5,167 bases of DNA from Candidatus Coatesbacteria bacterium RBG_13_66_14 (GCA_001774505.1 MFAF01000099.1:2756-7922), one strand, 5' to 3'. Positions 1-5,120 are shown, counted from the stretch's first letter. Made by a program: numbers and translations. Notes: generated by a model not told the origin, from the sequence alone.

Positions 1-4
1 TTAT

Positions 5-28
5 CCGTTAATAAACGGCAAGCCGTTT
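5..28. repeat. Alternating inverted pentamers upstream of the first gene
   Basis: Three five-base units alternate in orientation with exactly four bases between them: CCGTT (5-9), AACGG (14-18) and CCGTT (23-27). The middle unit can pair with either neighbour, but not both. The second pairing is longer: AAACGGC (13-19) against GCCGTTT (22-28), a perfect inverted repeat with a two-base centre. The block ends six bases before the Shine-Dalgarno-like GAGGG (35-39) of the gene at 45. It could be an operator with half-sites one helical turn apart, a pair of competing RNA hairpins, or partly the 3' end of an upstream gene (TAATAA at 9-14 could be tandem stops). No T-tract follows, so it is not an intrinsic terminator. 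The repeat is seen directly; its function is inferred. Confidence 0.5.
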
Positions 29-44
29 CAACCAGAGGGAAACC

Positions 45-1082
45 ATGCGCGAGGGTAAGCTGCGGGAACTAAACGACCTCTTCCAGGCGCTCACGGGCGA
101 TAATTACCGGATCGTCGGGCCGAGGAAGAAGGGCGACGACGTCGTCTTCGCCGAGCTCTCCTCGATGGAGGACTACGAGGCGGGCTACATCGCCACCGCA
201 AACTCCGCCAAGGACTTCATCTTCGCCCGGACCGAAGCGATTCTCGCCTTCGACTACGACTCTACCCGGACGCGGGTCCGCGACCTCCTGGCCGACACCT
301 ACCCGCCCACGGCGATACTGGGCGCCCGGCCCTGCGACGCCCGCGGCATGCAGAGCCTGGACGCGGTCTTTGGCGGAGAGTACGAGGACGAGTTCTACCT
401 GAAAAGGCGCGCCGCCACGATCATCGTCGCCGTGAGCTGCACCGCCGCGGACAGCGCCTGTTTCTGCACCTCCACCGGCGGACGGCCCGACGGCGTCGAG
501 GGGGCGGACATCCTGTTGACCCCCCTCGCCGACGACGGCTACTACGTCGAGACCGGCAGCGCCAAGGGCGAGGAGATTCTGGCCAGATACGAGAAGATAT
601 TCGCCCCGGCTCCCGAGCGCGCCCTGCGCGACAAGGCCATCGAAAAGACCTACAAGGACCTGCGCCAAGACCTCGTCGAGACCCCGGAGCGGATCAAGCC
701 CTGGCTCGACGACTACGACAACTACGATTCCGAGAAATGGCCGAAGATGGCGTTCCGCTGCCTCTCCTGCGGCGCCTGCACCTTCGTCTGCCCCACCTGC
801 CACTGCTTCGACATCGTGGACGAGGGCAAGCTGGGCGCCGGCGAGCGCAAGAAGAACTGGGACGCCTGCCAGCTCGATCACTTCACCCTCCACGCCTCGG
901 GGCACAACCCACGCGGGCGTCAACCGTTACGCTGGCGCAACCGATTCACCTGCAAGTTCAAGATTTTCCTGGACAAGTGGAACCTGCCCGGCTGCGTCGG
1001 CTGCGGGCGCTGCATCCGCGTCTGCCCCGTCGGCCAGGACATCACCGAGGTCATGGCCGCCGTGGCCGAGCTGGGGGAATAG
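45..1082 (+). CDS. Iron-sulfur beta-type subunit of the sulfhydrogenase HydB / sulfite reductase AsrA family
   Basis: This cytoplasmic electron-transfer subunit has 345 residues, close to the family length of about 340-370. The C-terminal third carries two four-cysteine motifs for [4Fe-4S] clusters: C239, C242, C245, C249-P and C317, C320, C323, C327-P. The stretch between them keeps family features, including extra cysteines C252 and C254, WDAC (C275) and ASGHNPR near 284-290. The N-terminal two thirds shows the family motifs RPCDAR (C97) and SCT...CFC (C132, C139, C141). In known relatives this subunit passes electrons between a flavin subunit and a catalytic subunit, and in archaeal sulfhydrogenase it forms part of the sulfur-reducing half. 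The matching flavin subunit is encoded at 2880, after two transporter genes. The ATG at 45 follows GAGGG (35-39) at a usable distance. I cannot choose between a HydB-like and an AsrA-like role because no catalytic gene is in view. Confidence 0.9.
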   Translation: MREGKLRELNDLFQALTGDNYRIVGPRKKGDDVVFAELSSMEDYEAGYIATANSAKDFIFARTEAILAFDYDSTRTRVRDLLADTYPPTAILGARPCDARGMQSLDAVFGGEYEDEFYLKRRAATIIVAVSCTAADSACFCTSTGGRPDGVEGADILLTPLADDGYYVETGSAKGEEILARYEKIFAPAPERALRDKAIEKTYKDLRQDLVETPERIKPWLDDYDNYDSEKWPKMAFRCLSCGACTFVCPTCHCFDIVDEGKLGAGERKKNWDACQLDHFTLHASGHNPRGRQPLRWRNRFTCKFKIFLDKWNLPGCVGCGRCIRVCPVGQDITEVMAAVAELGE

Positions 1083-1115
1083 GCGCTGCGCCTTTCCACG
1101 ACGGAAGACCGGTCT
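1081..1115 (+). promoter_or_regulatory. Short hairpin and palindrome between the iron-sulfur and ABC genes
   Basis: The 47-base gap after the first gene holds two symmetric elements. AGGCG (1081-1085) pairs with CGCCT (1089-1093) around a three-base loop and is followed by only three T residues, so at most it would be a weak pause or attenuator. AGACCGGTCT (1106-1115) is a perfect ten-base palindrome ending 14 bases before the ABC start codon. The palindrome could be a regulator site or an RNA dyad that affects translation of the ABC gene. I see no convincing -35/-10 pair here, so read-through from the first gene is the simplest model. Chance occurrence is possible in GC-rich DNA. Confidence 0.25.
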
Positions 1116-1129
1116 GGGTTGAAGGTTAC

Positions 1130-2038
1130 GTGACGGACACCGCTCGACACCCGGCGATCGAGACCCGCGGCCTGACCAAGTTTTACTCCAAGACGCGGGG
1201 CATCGAGGACGTGGACCTGGCGGTGGAGCCGGGGGAAATCTTCGGCTTCATCGGCCCCAACGGCGCCGGCAAGTCCACCACCATCCGCACCCTGTTGTCC
1301 CTTCTGCGCCCGACCCGCGGCGAGGGGAGAATCTTCGGCCTGGACATCGTCCGCGACTCCAAGGCGATAAAGAGGCGCGTCGGGTATCTGCCCGCGGAGG
1401 TGAACTACTACGACCGCCTGAGGGTGGGCGAGCTTCTGGCCTATTCGGCCCGCTTTTACGGGGTGGAGGATGGAGGCCGGACGCGGGAACTGGCCGAGCG
1501 CTTCAACGTGGACCTGGAGAGGGACTTCAGCGACCTCTCCCTGGGAAACAAGAAAAAAGTCGCCGTCCTGGCGGCGCTCCTCCACTCGCCGGAGCTGCTG
1601 ATCCTGGACGAGCCGACCGGCGGCCTCGATCCCCTCGTCCAGGCCCGCCTCACCGAAACGCTGCGCGAGGAGAACGCCCGGGGGACGACGGTCTTCTACT
1701 CCTCCCACGTCCTGTCCGAGGTGCAGAAGATCTGCGGCCGGGTGGCGATTCTCAAGGGGGGCCGGGTCGTCGGCGTCGAGGAAATCTCGTCCCTGCGCCG
1801 GAAACAGCTCAAGCGGGTGCGCCTAAGCCTCGCTAAACCCCCGGAGCCCGGAGCGTTCGACATCGATGGAGTGCACGACCTCGAGGTGAAAGACCGCGAC
1901 TGCCGTTTTCTTTTCGATGGGCGCCCGGGGGATCTCCTCGCGCTCCTGGCGGGGATGCCGGTCACCGATGTGACCCTCGAGGAGCCGGACCTCGAGGAGA
2001 TCTTCCTCCACTTCTACCGGGAGGGGGGGGAAGGTTGA
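1130..2038 (+). CDS. ABC transporter ATP-binding protein (ABC-2 export type)
   Basis: This is the 302-residue nucleotide-binding subunit of an exporter, expected on the cytoplasmic face of the membrane with the permease encoded next. Walker A is GPNGAGKST (42-50, K48). The ABC signature is the variant LSLGNKKK (137-144). Walker B is LLILDEP with D160 and the catalytic E161. The D-loop is GGLD (164-167) and the switch histidine is H193 in SSH. The Q-loop position reads GYLPAE (85-90), with no glutamine; this and the LGNKKK signature resemble the BcrA/NatA-like branch of ABC-2 ATPases. A C-terminal extension of about 80 residues, ending in EEPDLEEIFLHFY, is typical of that branch. The open frame extends upstream through the first gene, but homology begins near residue 8, and the GTG at 1130, preceded by GAAGG (1121-1125), is the only sensible start. 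The stop overlaps the permease start. The substrate cannot be told from sequence. Confidence 0.92.
   Translation: MTDTARHPAIETRGLTKFYSKTRGIEDVDLAVEPGEIFGFIGPNGAGKSTTIRTLLSLLRPTRGEGRIFGLDIVRDSKAIKRRVGYLPAEVNYYDRLRVGELLAYSARFYGVEDGGRTRELAERFNVDLERDFSDLSLGNKKKVAVLAALLHSPELLILDEPTGGLDPLVQARLTETLREENARGTTVFYSSHVLSEVQKICGRVAILKGGRVVGVEEISSLRRKQLKRVRLSLAKPPEPGAFDIDGVHDLEVKDRDCRFLFDGRPGDLLALLAGMPVTDVTLEEPDLEEIFLHFYREGGEG
2020..2038 (+). promoter_or_regulatory. Shine-Dalgarno, G8 tract and TTGA stop/start overlap between ATPase and permease
   Basis: The last codons of the ATPase contain GGAGG (2020-2024) merging into eight consecutive G residues (2023-2030) and then AAGG. This purine block is the ribosome binding site for the permease. 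The permease starts at TTG 2035, overlapping the ATPase stop TGA (2036-2038) as TTGA, so translation is probably coupled. In the ATPase frame the tract is read GAG GGG GGG, which fits the X_XXY_YYZ slippery pattern with every base G. A -1 slip there bypasses the stop and enters the permease frame. The overlap and tract are seen directly; any frameshifting is inferred. Confidence 0.6.
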
Positions 2039-2850
2039 ACGCCAACGTCTTCTTCATGGAGCTGCGGCGGCACCGGCGGGTGATTCTGATCTGGTGCGCG
2101 GTCCTGCTCGTCCTGAACGCCTTTATGATGTTCTTTTACCCCATCGTCATCGAGAGCGGCGTCTTTCAGCAGATGGATTCCTTCTTCTCGAATCCCTTCT
2201 TCAAGGGGATGATGACAACATTCGGCGTGGACCTGGAAAACATGACCAGCCCGCTGGGGTACTACGTGACCTACAACGCGGTCTACACCATGCTCCTGGG
2301 CAGCCTCGTGGCGATTCTTCTGGGGGGTAGGCTCGTCGCCCGCGAGGAGAAGGAGAAAACGGCCGAGTTCCTGCTGACGAAGCCCGTCACGCGGGGCGAG
2401 GTGCTCAACTCGAAGATGGCGGCCCTGGCGGTCCTCGTCACCGGGCTCAACGTGGTCGTGGTCCTGGCCGGCTTCATCATGTTGGAGATTTTCTCCGACG
2501 CGCCCTACGACGTCGGGGCCTTCCTGACCGTCTCGTGGCAGACCTGGCTGTTGACGCTGGCCTTCGGCGCGGTGGGGTTCCTCGTCGCCGCCCTGGCGAA
2601 GCGGGCCCGCGCGGTCACCGGGGCGAGCCTGGGAATCGTCCTGGGGTTCTACATCGTCAGCGGTCTCTCACGGATATCCGAATCCACTAGGGCTATCGGG
2701 TTTATCAGCCCCTTCCGCTTCGTCCAGACCGACATCGTCGCCGGGGCGCCGGACGGGGGCTGGTGGAGGGCGGCCTACTTCATCGGCCTGGCCGCGGTTT
2801 GCGTTCTGGTTTCGCACATCGTTTATCGGCGTAAGGATATTCTGCTCTGA
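2035..2850 (+). CDS. ABC-2 type transporter membrane subunit
   Basis: This 271-residue integral membrane protein is the predicted permease partner of the upstream ATPase. About six hydrophobic segments can be read: roughly 16-38, 79-97, 128-151, 164-188, 193-212 and 246-264. Between the second and third lies a charged cytoplasmic stretch, AREEKEKTAEFLLTKPVTR (102-120), characteristic of ABC-2 permeases and probably the coupling region that contacts the ATPase. A long loop of about 40 residues between segments one and two should face outward. The C-terminus ends in the basic YRRKD. The chosen start is TTG 2035, supported by the strong purine-rich site at 2020-2034 and by overlap with the ATPase stop; the alternative is ATG 2056, which would remove seven residues. 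Only one permease gene is present, so a homodimer with two ATPases is expected. Substrate unknown: export of a peptide, drug, lipid or sodium is possible for this class. Confidence 0.9.
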   Translation: MNANVFFMELRRHRRVILIWCAVLLVLNAFMMFFYPIVIESGVFQQMDSFFSNPFFKGMMTTFGVDLENMTSPLGYYVTYNAVYTMLLGSLVAILLGGRLVAREEKEKTAEFLLTKPVTRGEVLNSKMAALAVLVTGLNVVVVLAGFIMLEIFSDAPYDVGAFLTVSWQTWLLTLAFGAVGFLVAALAKRARAVTGASLGIVLGFYIVSGLSRISESTRAIGFISPFRFVQTDIVAGAPDGGWWRAAYFIGLAAVCVLVSHIVYRRKDILL

Positions 2851-2879
2851 CGAGTCAACCGCCCGAAAGGACGGAGAAC

Positions 2880-3710
2880 ATGCCCAACGTCTACGCGCCC
2901 CTGTTGGCGGAAATCAAGGAAATCGTCCAGGAGACCCCGGACACCCGGACCTACCGGCTCGAGTTCAGCGACGAGGGGATACGGGAGAAGTTCACCTTCG
3001 AGCCGGGACAGTTCGGCGAGTATTCGGCCTACGGCGAGGGGGAGTCCACCTTCTGCATCGCCAGCTCCCCCACGCGCAAGGGCTTTATCGAGTGCACGTT
3101 CAAGGAGGTGGGGCGCGTCACCGGCGGCCTCTCGCGCCGGAACACGGGCGACCCCGTCGGCTTCCGCGGCCCCTACGGCAACCACTTCCCCTACGAAATA
3201 ATGAAGGGGAAAAACCTGCACATCATCGGCGGCGGCATCGGCATCGCCCCCCTGCGCAGCCTGATATGGTTCGTCCTGGACAACCGCAAGGACTACGGGG
3301 ACGTCACCATCCTCTACGGCGCGCGCTCCGTGGGCGACCTCCTCTACAAACGCGAGTTCGACGAGTGGGCCAAGAGCGGCGCGAAACTCATCCTCACCGT
3401 GGACCCCGGCGGAGAGACCCCGGACTGGAAGGGCAAGGTCGGCTTCGTGCCCACGGTGATGGAGGAAGTGGGGCTGGACCCGAAAGACGCCTTCGTCGTC
3501 ACCTGCGGCCCGCCGATCATGATCAAGTTCGCCTTCCAGAGTTTTTCCAAGATGGGCTTCGCCCCGGACAAGGTCATCACCACCCTGGAGAACCGGATGA
3601 AGTGCGGCATCGGCAAGTGCGGCCGGTGCAACGTCGGCGCCAAGTACGTCTGCCTGGACGGGCCGGTCTTCAACCAGGCGGAGATTGACGAGCTCCCGCC
3701 GGACTTTTAA
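2880..3710 (+). CDS. FAD/NAD(P)-binding [2Fe-2S] oxidoreductase, sulfhydrogenase gamma (HydG) / AsrB family
   Basis: This 276-residue cytoplasmic flavoprotein belongs to the ferredoxin-NADP reductase superfamily, in the branch with a C-terminal iron-sulfur motif shared by HydG, AsrB and PyrK. Residues 1-108 form the FAD barrel, with EPGQF (41-45) and the flavin-contact segment TFCIASSP (57-64). Residues 111-235 form the nucleotide-binding domain, with GGGIGIAPLR (117-126), YGAR (146-149) and VTCGPP (207-212). The [2Fe-2S] ligands are C242, C247, C250 and C258, spaced C-x4-C-x2-C-x7-C and followed by DGP. It should exchange electrons between NAD(P)H and the [4Fe-4S] subunit encoded at 45. ATG 2880 is supported by AAGGA (2867-2871) eight bases upstream, with GGAG closer in. 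It lies 29 bases after the permease stop, so it is probably in the same operon. A terminator follows. The choice between a hydrogenase, sulfur or sulfite role is open. Confidence 0.9.
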   Translation: MPNVYAPLLAEIKEIVQETPDTRTYRLEFSDEGIREKFTFEPGQFGEYSAYGEGESTFCIASSPTRKGFIECTFKEVGRVTGGLSRRNTGDPVGFRGPYGNHFPYEIMKGKNLHIIGGGIGIAPLRSLIWFVLDNRKDYGDVTILYGARSVGDLLYKREFDEWAKSGAKLILTVDPGGETPDWKGKVGFVPTVMEEVGLDPKDAFVVTCGPPIMIKFAFQSFSKMGFAPDKVITTLENRMKCGIGKCGRCNVGAKYVCLDGPVFNQAEIDELPPDF

Positions 3711-3728
3711 CGCACGCTTATTCTCCCC

Positions 3729-3756
3729 ACCGGGGCCACGGCCCGGTTTACTTTTT
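3729..3756 (+). terminator. Rho-independent terminator of the redox/ABC operon
   Basis: ACCGGG (3729-3734) pairs with CCCGGT (3742-3747). One further C-G pair (3736-3741) follows after a single bulged G, closing a four-base loop. TTTACTTTTT follows at 3747-3756. The element starts 18 bases after the stop codon of the flavoprotein gene. The stem is short but GC-rich and has a good T-tract, so it should end the operon at least partly. Confidence 0.75.
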
Positions 3757-3775
3757 CCACCCCCGGTTGTATCAT
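3747..3775 (+). promoter_or_regulatory. Predicted sigma-70 type promoter for the TPR lipoprotein gene
   Basis: TTTACT (3747-3752) matches four of six positions of the -35 consensus. TATCAT (3770-3775) matches five of six of the -10 consensus. The spacer is the ideal 17 bases. The -35 box lies inside the T-tract of the preceding terminator. Transcription would start near 3781-3782, giving a leader of about 44 bases before the lipoprotein start. No better pair is visible in the gap. Confidence 0.55.
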
Positions 3776-3780
3776 CACCC

Positions 3781-3794
3781 GGCTCTAGAGAGCC
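3781..3794 (+). promoter_or_regulatory. Perfect inverted repeat in the lipoprotein mRNA leader
   Basis: GGCTCT (3781-3786) and AGAGCC (3789-3794) are perfect inverted arms. As RNA this gives a five-pair stem with a UAGA loop. It falls at the predicted transcription start, so the mRNA would begin with a hairpin, a feature known in other bacteria to slow 5'-dependent decay. It could equally be a binding site for a dimeric regulator just downstream of the promoter. It lies well before the ribosome binding site AAAGGAG (3812-3818), so it should not block translation. Confidence 0.45.
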
Positions 3795-3824
3795 TTAGAA
3801 ACGGACGAGACAAAGGAGTGTTCG

Positions 3825-4871
3825 ATGCGCAAGACCCTCGTTGCGATTTTACTGATTGCCACGTGCCTCGCGCTTTTCGCTTCCTGCAAGACCACGCGCA
3901 CGTACCAGTGCGAGGGGGCCGCCACCGACATCCGCCGCGCCAACGCGTACCAGCGGGCCGTGGACAAGATGCTCGACTACATCGCCGGCGAGGGGAAAAA
4001 CGAACCCTGCGCCTACATCATGCTCTTCTGGGGCTATGCCCAGCTCAGGGACTTCGGAACCGCCATGAAGTATTACGAGAAAGCCATCGAGCTCGACCCC
4101 GAATCCCGTAAGGAGATGGAGGAAATCATCGTCGAGTTCGAGTACTTCCTCGTGGCGCGTCAGGAGGCGGCCAAGGCCATCAACGGCCGCGAATTCGAGA
4201 AGGCGCTCTCCTACGCCCGGTTCGCCGAGGAGCTGGAGCCCGACCACTACCAGGCATTCTACATCGCCGCAGAGTGCCTGCGCCTGATGGAGCGCAACGA
4301 AGAGGCCGCCGAGGAGTACTACCTCGCCGTCCAGAAGCTCTACAACATGGAAACCGTGGGGCGCTTCACCATGCCCGACGAACAAACCCAAAAAACGGTC
4401 TACTACGTCGGCGGCGCCACCATCGCCGAGGCCGAGCTCTACGACAAGGCCCTCGAGGTCTGCGACATGGGGCTGGAGAAGTTCCCGGGCTACGTCAAGG
4501 TCGAGCGCACCCGGGCCCGCGTCCTCTACGACTCCGGCGACCCGCGCGCCGAGGAGGCCTACAAGGCCCTCGTCGCCGACGCCGAGAGGGCCTACAACGC
4601 CGCAGAGGAGGCGACCTTCGAGGAGGCCAAGGACGACTACGCCGAGGCGCTCTCCGACGCCGGCGTCTACTACATCACCCGCAACAGCATGGCCTTTGAG
4701 GACCTCGTCCTCGCCGTCAAGTACCTGGAAAAGGCCTTCTTCGAGGTTGATCCCGAAAACAAGGCCGTCGTCAAGGACCTCTACCTGACCTACAACACGC
4801 TCAAGTACACCGAGGACGACCCCAAGGTCAAGGCGGTGGCGGACAAGTACGAGGAGCTCTTCGGGCATTAG
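3825..4871 (+). CDS. Predicted lipoprotein with tetratricopeptide-like repeats
   Basis: This 348-residue protein begins with a signal peptide: basic MRK, a hydrophobic stretch from about 5 to 19, and a lipobox-like LFASC with C21 as the probable lipidated residue. Phenylalanine at -3 is unusual but the rest fits. Residue +2 is lysine, not the aspartate used for inner-membrane retention in enteric bacteria. The mature part is almost wholly helical and has TPR-like units near 62-94 (ending AIELDP), 108-140 (ending AEELEPD), 142-175, 190-223 (ending GLEKFPG) and 290-323. Such repeats usually scaffold protein complexes in the envelope. I do not recognise a specific family or function. The ATG at 3825 has a strong site, AAAGGAG (3812-3818), six bases upstream, and its own predicted promoter. 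It appears monocistronic and separate from the redox operon. The sequence is rich in Glu, Ala, Tyr and Lys. No catalytic motif is visible. Confidence 0.85.
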   Translation: MRKTLVAILLIATCLALFASCKTTRTYQCEGAATDIRRANAYQRAVDKMLDYIAGEGKNEPCAYIMLFWGYAQLRDFGTAMKYYEKAIELDPESRKEMEEIIVEFEYFLVARQEAAKAINGREFEKALSYARFAEELEPDHYQAFYIAAECLRLMERNEEAAEEYYLAVQKLYNMETVGRFTMPDEQTQKTVYYVGGATIAEAELYDKALEVCDMGLEKFPGYVKVERTRARVLYDSGDPRAEEAYKALVADAERAYNAAEEATFEEAKDDYAEALSDAGVYYITRNSMAFEDLVLAVKYLEKAFFEVDPENKAVVKDLYLTYNTLKYTEDDPKVKAVADKYEELFGH

Positions 4872-4880
4872 CCCGCGCAT

Positions 4881-4918
4881 CGGGGGCGGCCGACGCCGTT
4901 GACAAAAAGCCGCCCCTG
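4881..4918. repeat. Inverted repeat spanning the tRNA promoter -35 region
   Basis: GGGGCGGC (4883-4890) and GCCGCCCC (4909-4916) are perfect eight-base inverted arms, extendable by a G-T and a C-G pair to 4881-4918. The 18-base interval contains the -35 box TTGACA, and the right arm lies in the promoter spacer. It starts 10 bases after the lipoprotein stop. As RNA it could form a 3' stem on the lipoprotein transcript, though without a T-tract it is not a typical terminator. As DNA it could be an operator. A smaller competing hairpin, CGGC (4887-4890) with GCCG (4895-4898), is also possible. Confidence 0.45.
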
Positions 4919-4927
4919 TGCTAGCAT
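4899..4927 (+). promoter_or_regulatory. Strong sigma-70 type promoter of the tRNA-Ala gene
   Basis: The -35 box TTGACA (4899-4904) is a perfect consensus match. A 17-base spacer leads to TAGCAT (4922-4927), which matches four of six -10 positions and is preceded by TGC, giving an extended -10. Transcription should start near G4934, leaving a leader of only about six bases for RNase P to remove. The region between the -10 box and the start (ACGGCT) is fairly GC-rich, as in stable-RNA promoters under stringent control; that regulation is inferred. Confidence 0.85.
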
Positions 4928-4939
4928 ACGGCTGCTCAA

Positions 4940-5015
4940 GGGCCCGTAGCGCAGTTGGGAGCGCGCCTCCTTGGCGTGGAGGAGATCAGGGGTTCGAGTC
5001 CCCTCGGGTCCACCA
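4940..5015 (+). tRNA. tRNA-Ala (anticodon GGC)
   Basis: A complete 76-base cloverleaf with encoded CCA (5013-5015). The acceptor stem is GGGCCCG (4940-4946) against CGGGTCC (5005-5011) and contains the G3-U70 wobble pair that marks alanine tRNAs. The D stem is GCGC/GCGC around an eight-base loop containing GGG. The anticodon stem CCTCC/GGAGG encloses the loop TTGGCGT, with anticodon GGC at 4973-4975, which reads GCC. The variable loop has five bases. The T stem AGGGG/CCCCT encloses TTCGAGT. The discriminator base is A5012. Loop positions 32 and 38 are both U and position 37 is G, unlike the A32, A37 and U38 I recall for the E. coli isoacceptor. The gene has its own promoter just upstream and a terminator nine bases after the CCA. 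Confidence 0.97.
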
Positions 5016-5023
5016 GAAAAAAC

Positions 5024-5052
5024 ACCCGGCGTCTCGAAGGCGCCGGGTTTTT
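5024..5052 (+). terminator. Intrinsic terminator of the tRNA transcript
   Basis: ACCCGGCGTCT (5024-5034) pairs with AGGCGCCGGGT (5038-5048) over eleven pairs including one G-U, around a CGA loop, and is followed by TTTTT (5048-5052). Six A residues (5017-5022) precede the stem, so the element could also terminate transcription arriving from the other strand. Confidence 0.92.
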
Positions 5053-5072
5053 GTACGACGGGATTGCGATGA

Positions 5073-5105
5073 TGTAGGGGCCGACCTTCAGGTCGGCCCG
5101 TTTTT
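5073..5105. repeat. Hairpin repeat-like element with T-tract
   Basis: GGGCCGACC (5078-5086) and GGTCGGCCC (5091-5099) form a perfect nine-pair stem with a TTCA loop, followed by G and TTTTT (5101-5105). It can act as a second terminator behind the one at 5024. The left flank TGTAGGG resembles dispersed GTAGGGG-type palindromic elements I recall from several uncultured-bacterium genomes; that link is from memory. Only one copy is in this window, so dispersed-repeat status is not proven here. Confidence 0.6.
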
Positions 5106-5120
5106 CTCAAAGGCAGTTCT

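Noticed and set aside
1..14. Possible 3' end of an upstream gene (TAATAA at 9-14)
   Set aside because: Only two or three codons precede the tandem TAA in the window, too little to claim a partial gene, although it would fit the operon layout.
69..923. Minus-strand open frame (284 codons) opposite the iron-sulfur subunit gene
   Set aside because: It is rich in Val, Gly and Ala with no motifs, while the + strand has unmistakable cluster-binding cysteines. It is a shadow.
737..1129. Extension of the ABC ATPase frame upstream of GTG 1130
   Set aside because: It overlaps the conserved C-terminus of the iron-sulfur gene and encodes an Arg/Pro-rich sequence unlike any ABC protein. The open frame is a by-product of GC-rich composition.
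3092..3688. Alternative-frame + strand open frame within the flavoprotein gene
   Set aside because: Its translation is Arg/Pro/His-rich without domains and lies wholly inside a gene with clear FAD, NAD and [2Fe-2S] motifs.
3849..4880. Long minus-strand open frame (343 codons) opposite the lipoprotein gene
   Set aside because: It mirrors the GC-rich third positions of the + strand gene, has a low-complexity Val/Leu/Gly/Glu composition with no family resemblance, and no clear start site. It is a shadow.
4868..5110. Minus-strand open frame of 80 codons over the tRNA
   Set aside because: Its translation contains GPEGTRTPDLLHAKEARSQL, a well-known spurious protein made by reading tRNA genes in antisense. 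The tRNA, its promoter and its terminator explain the region.
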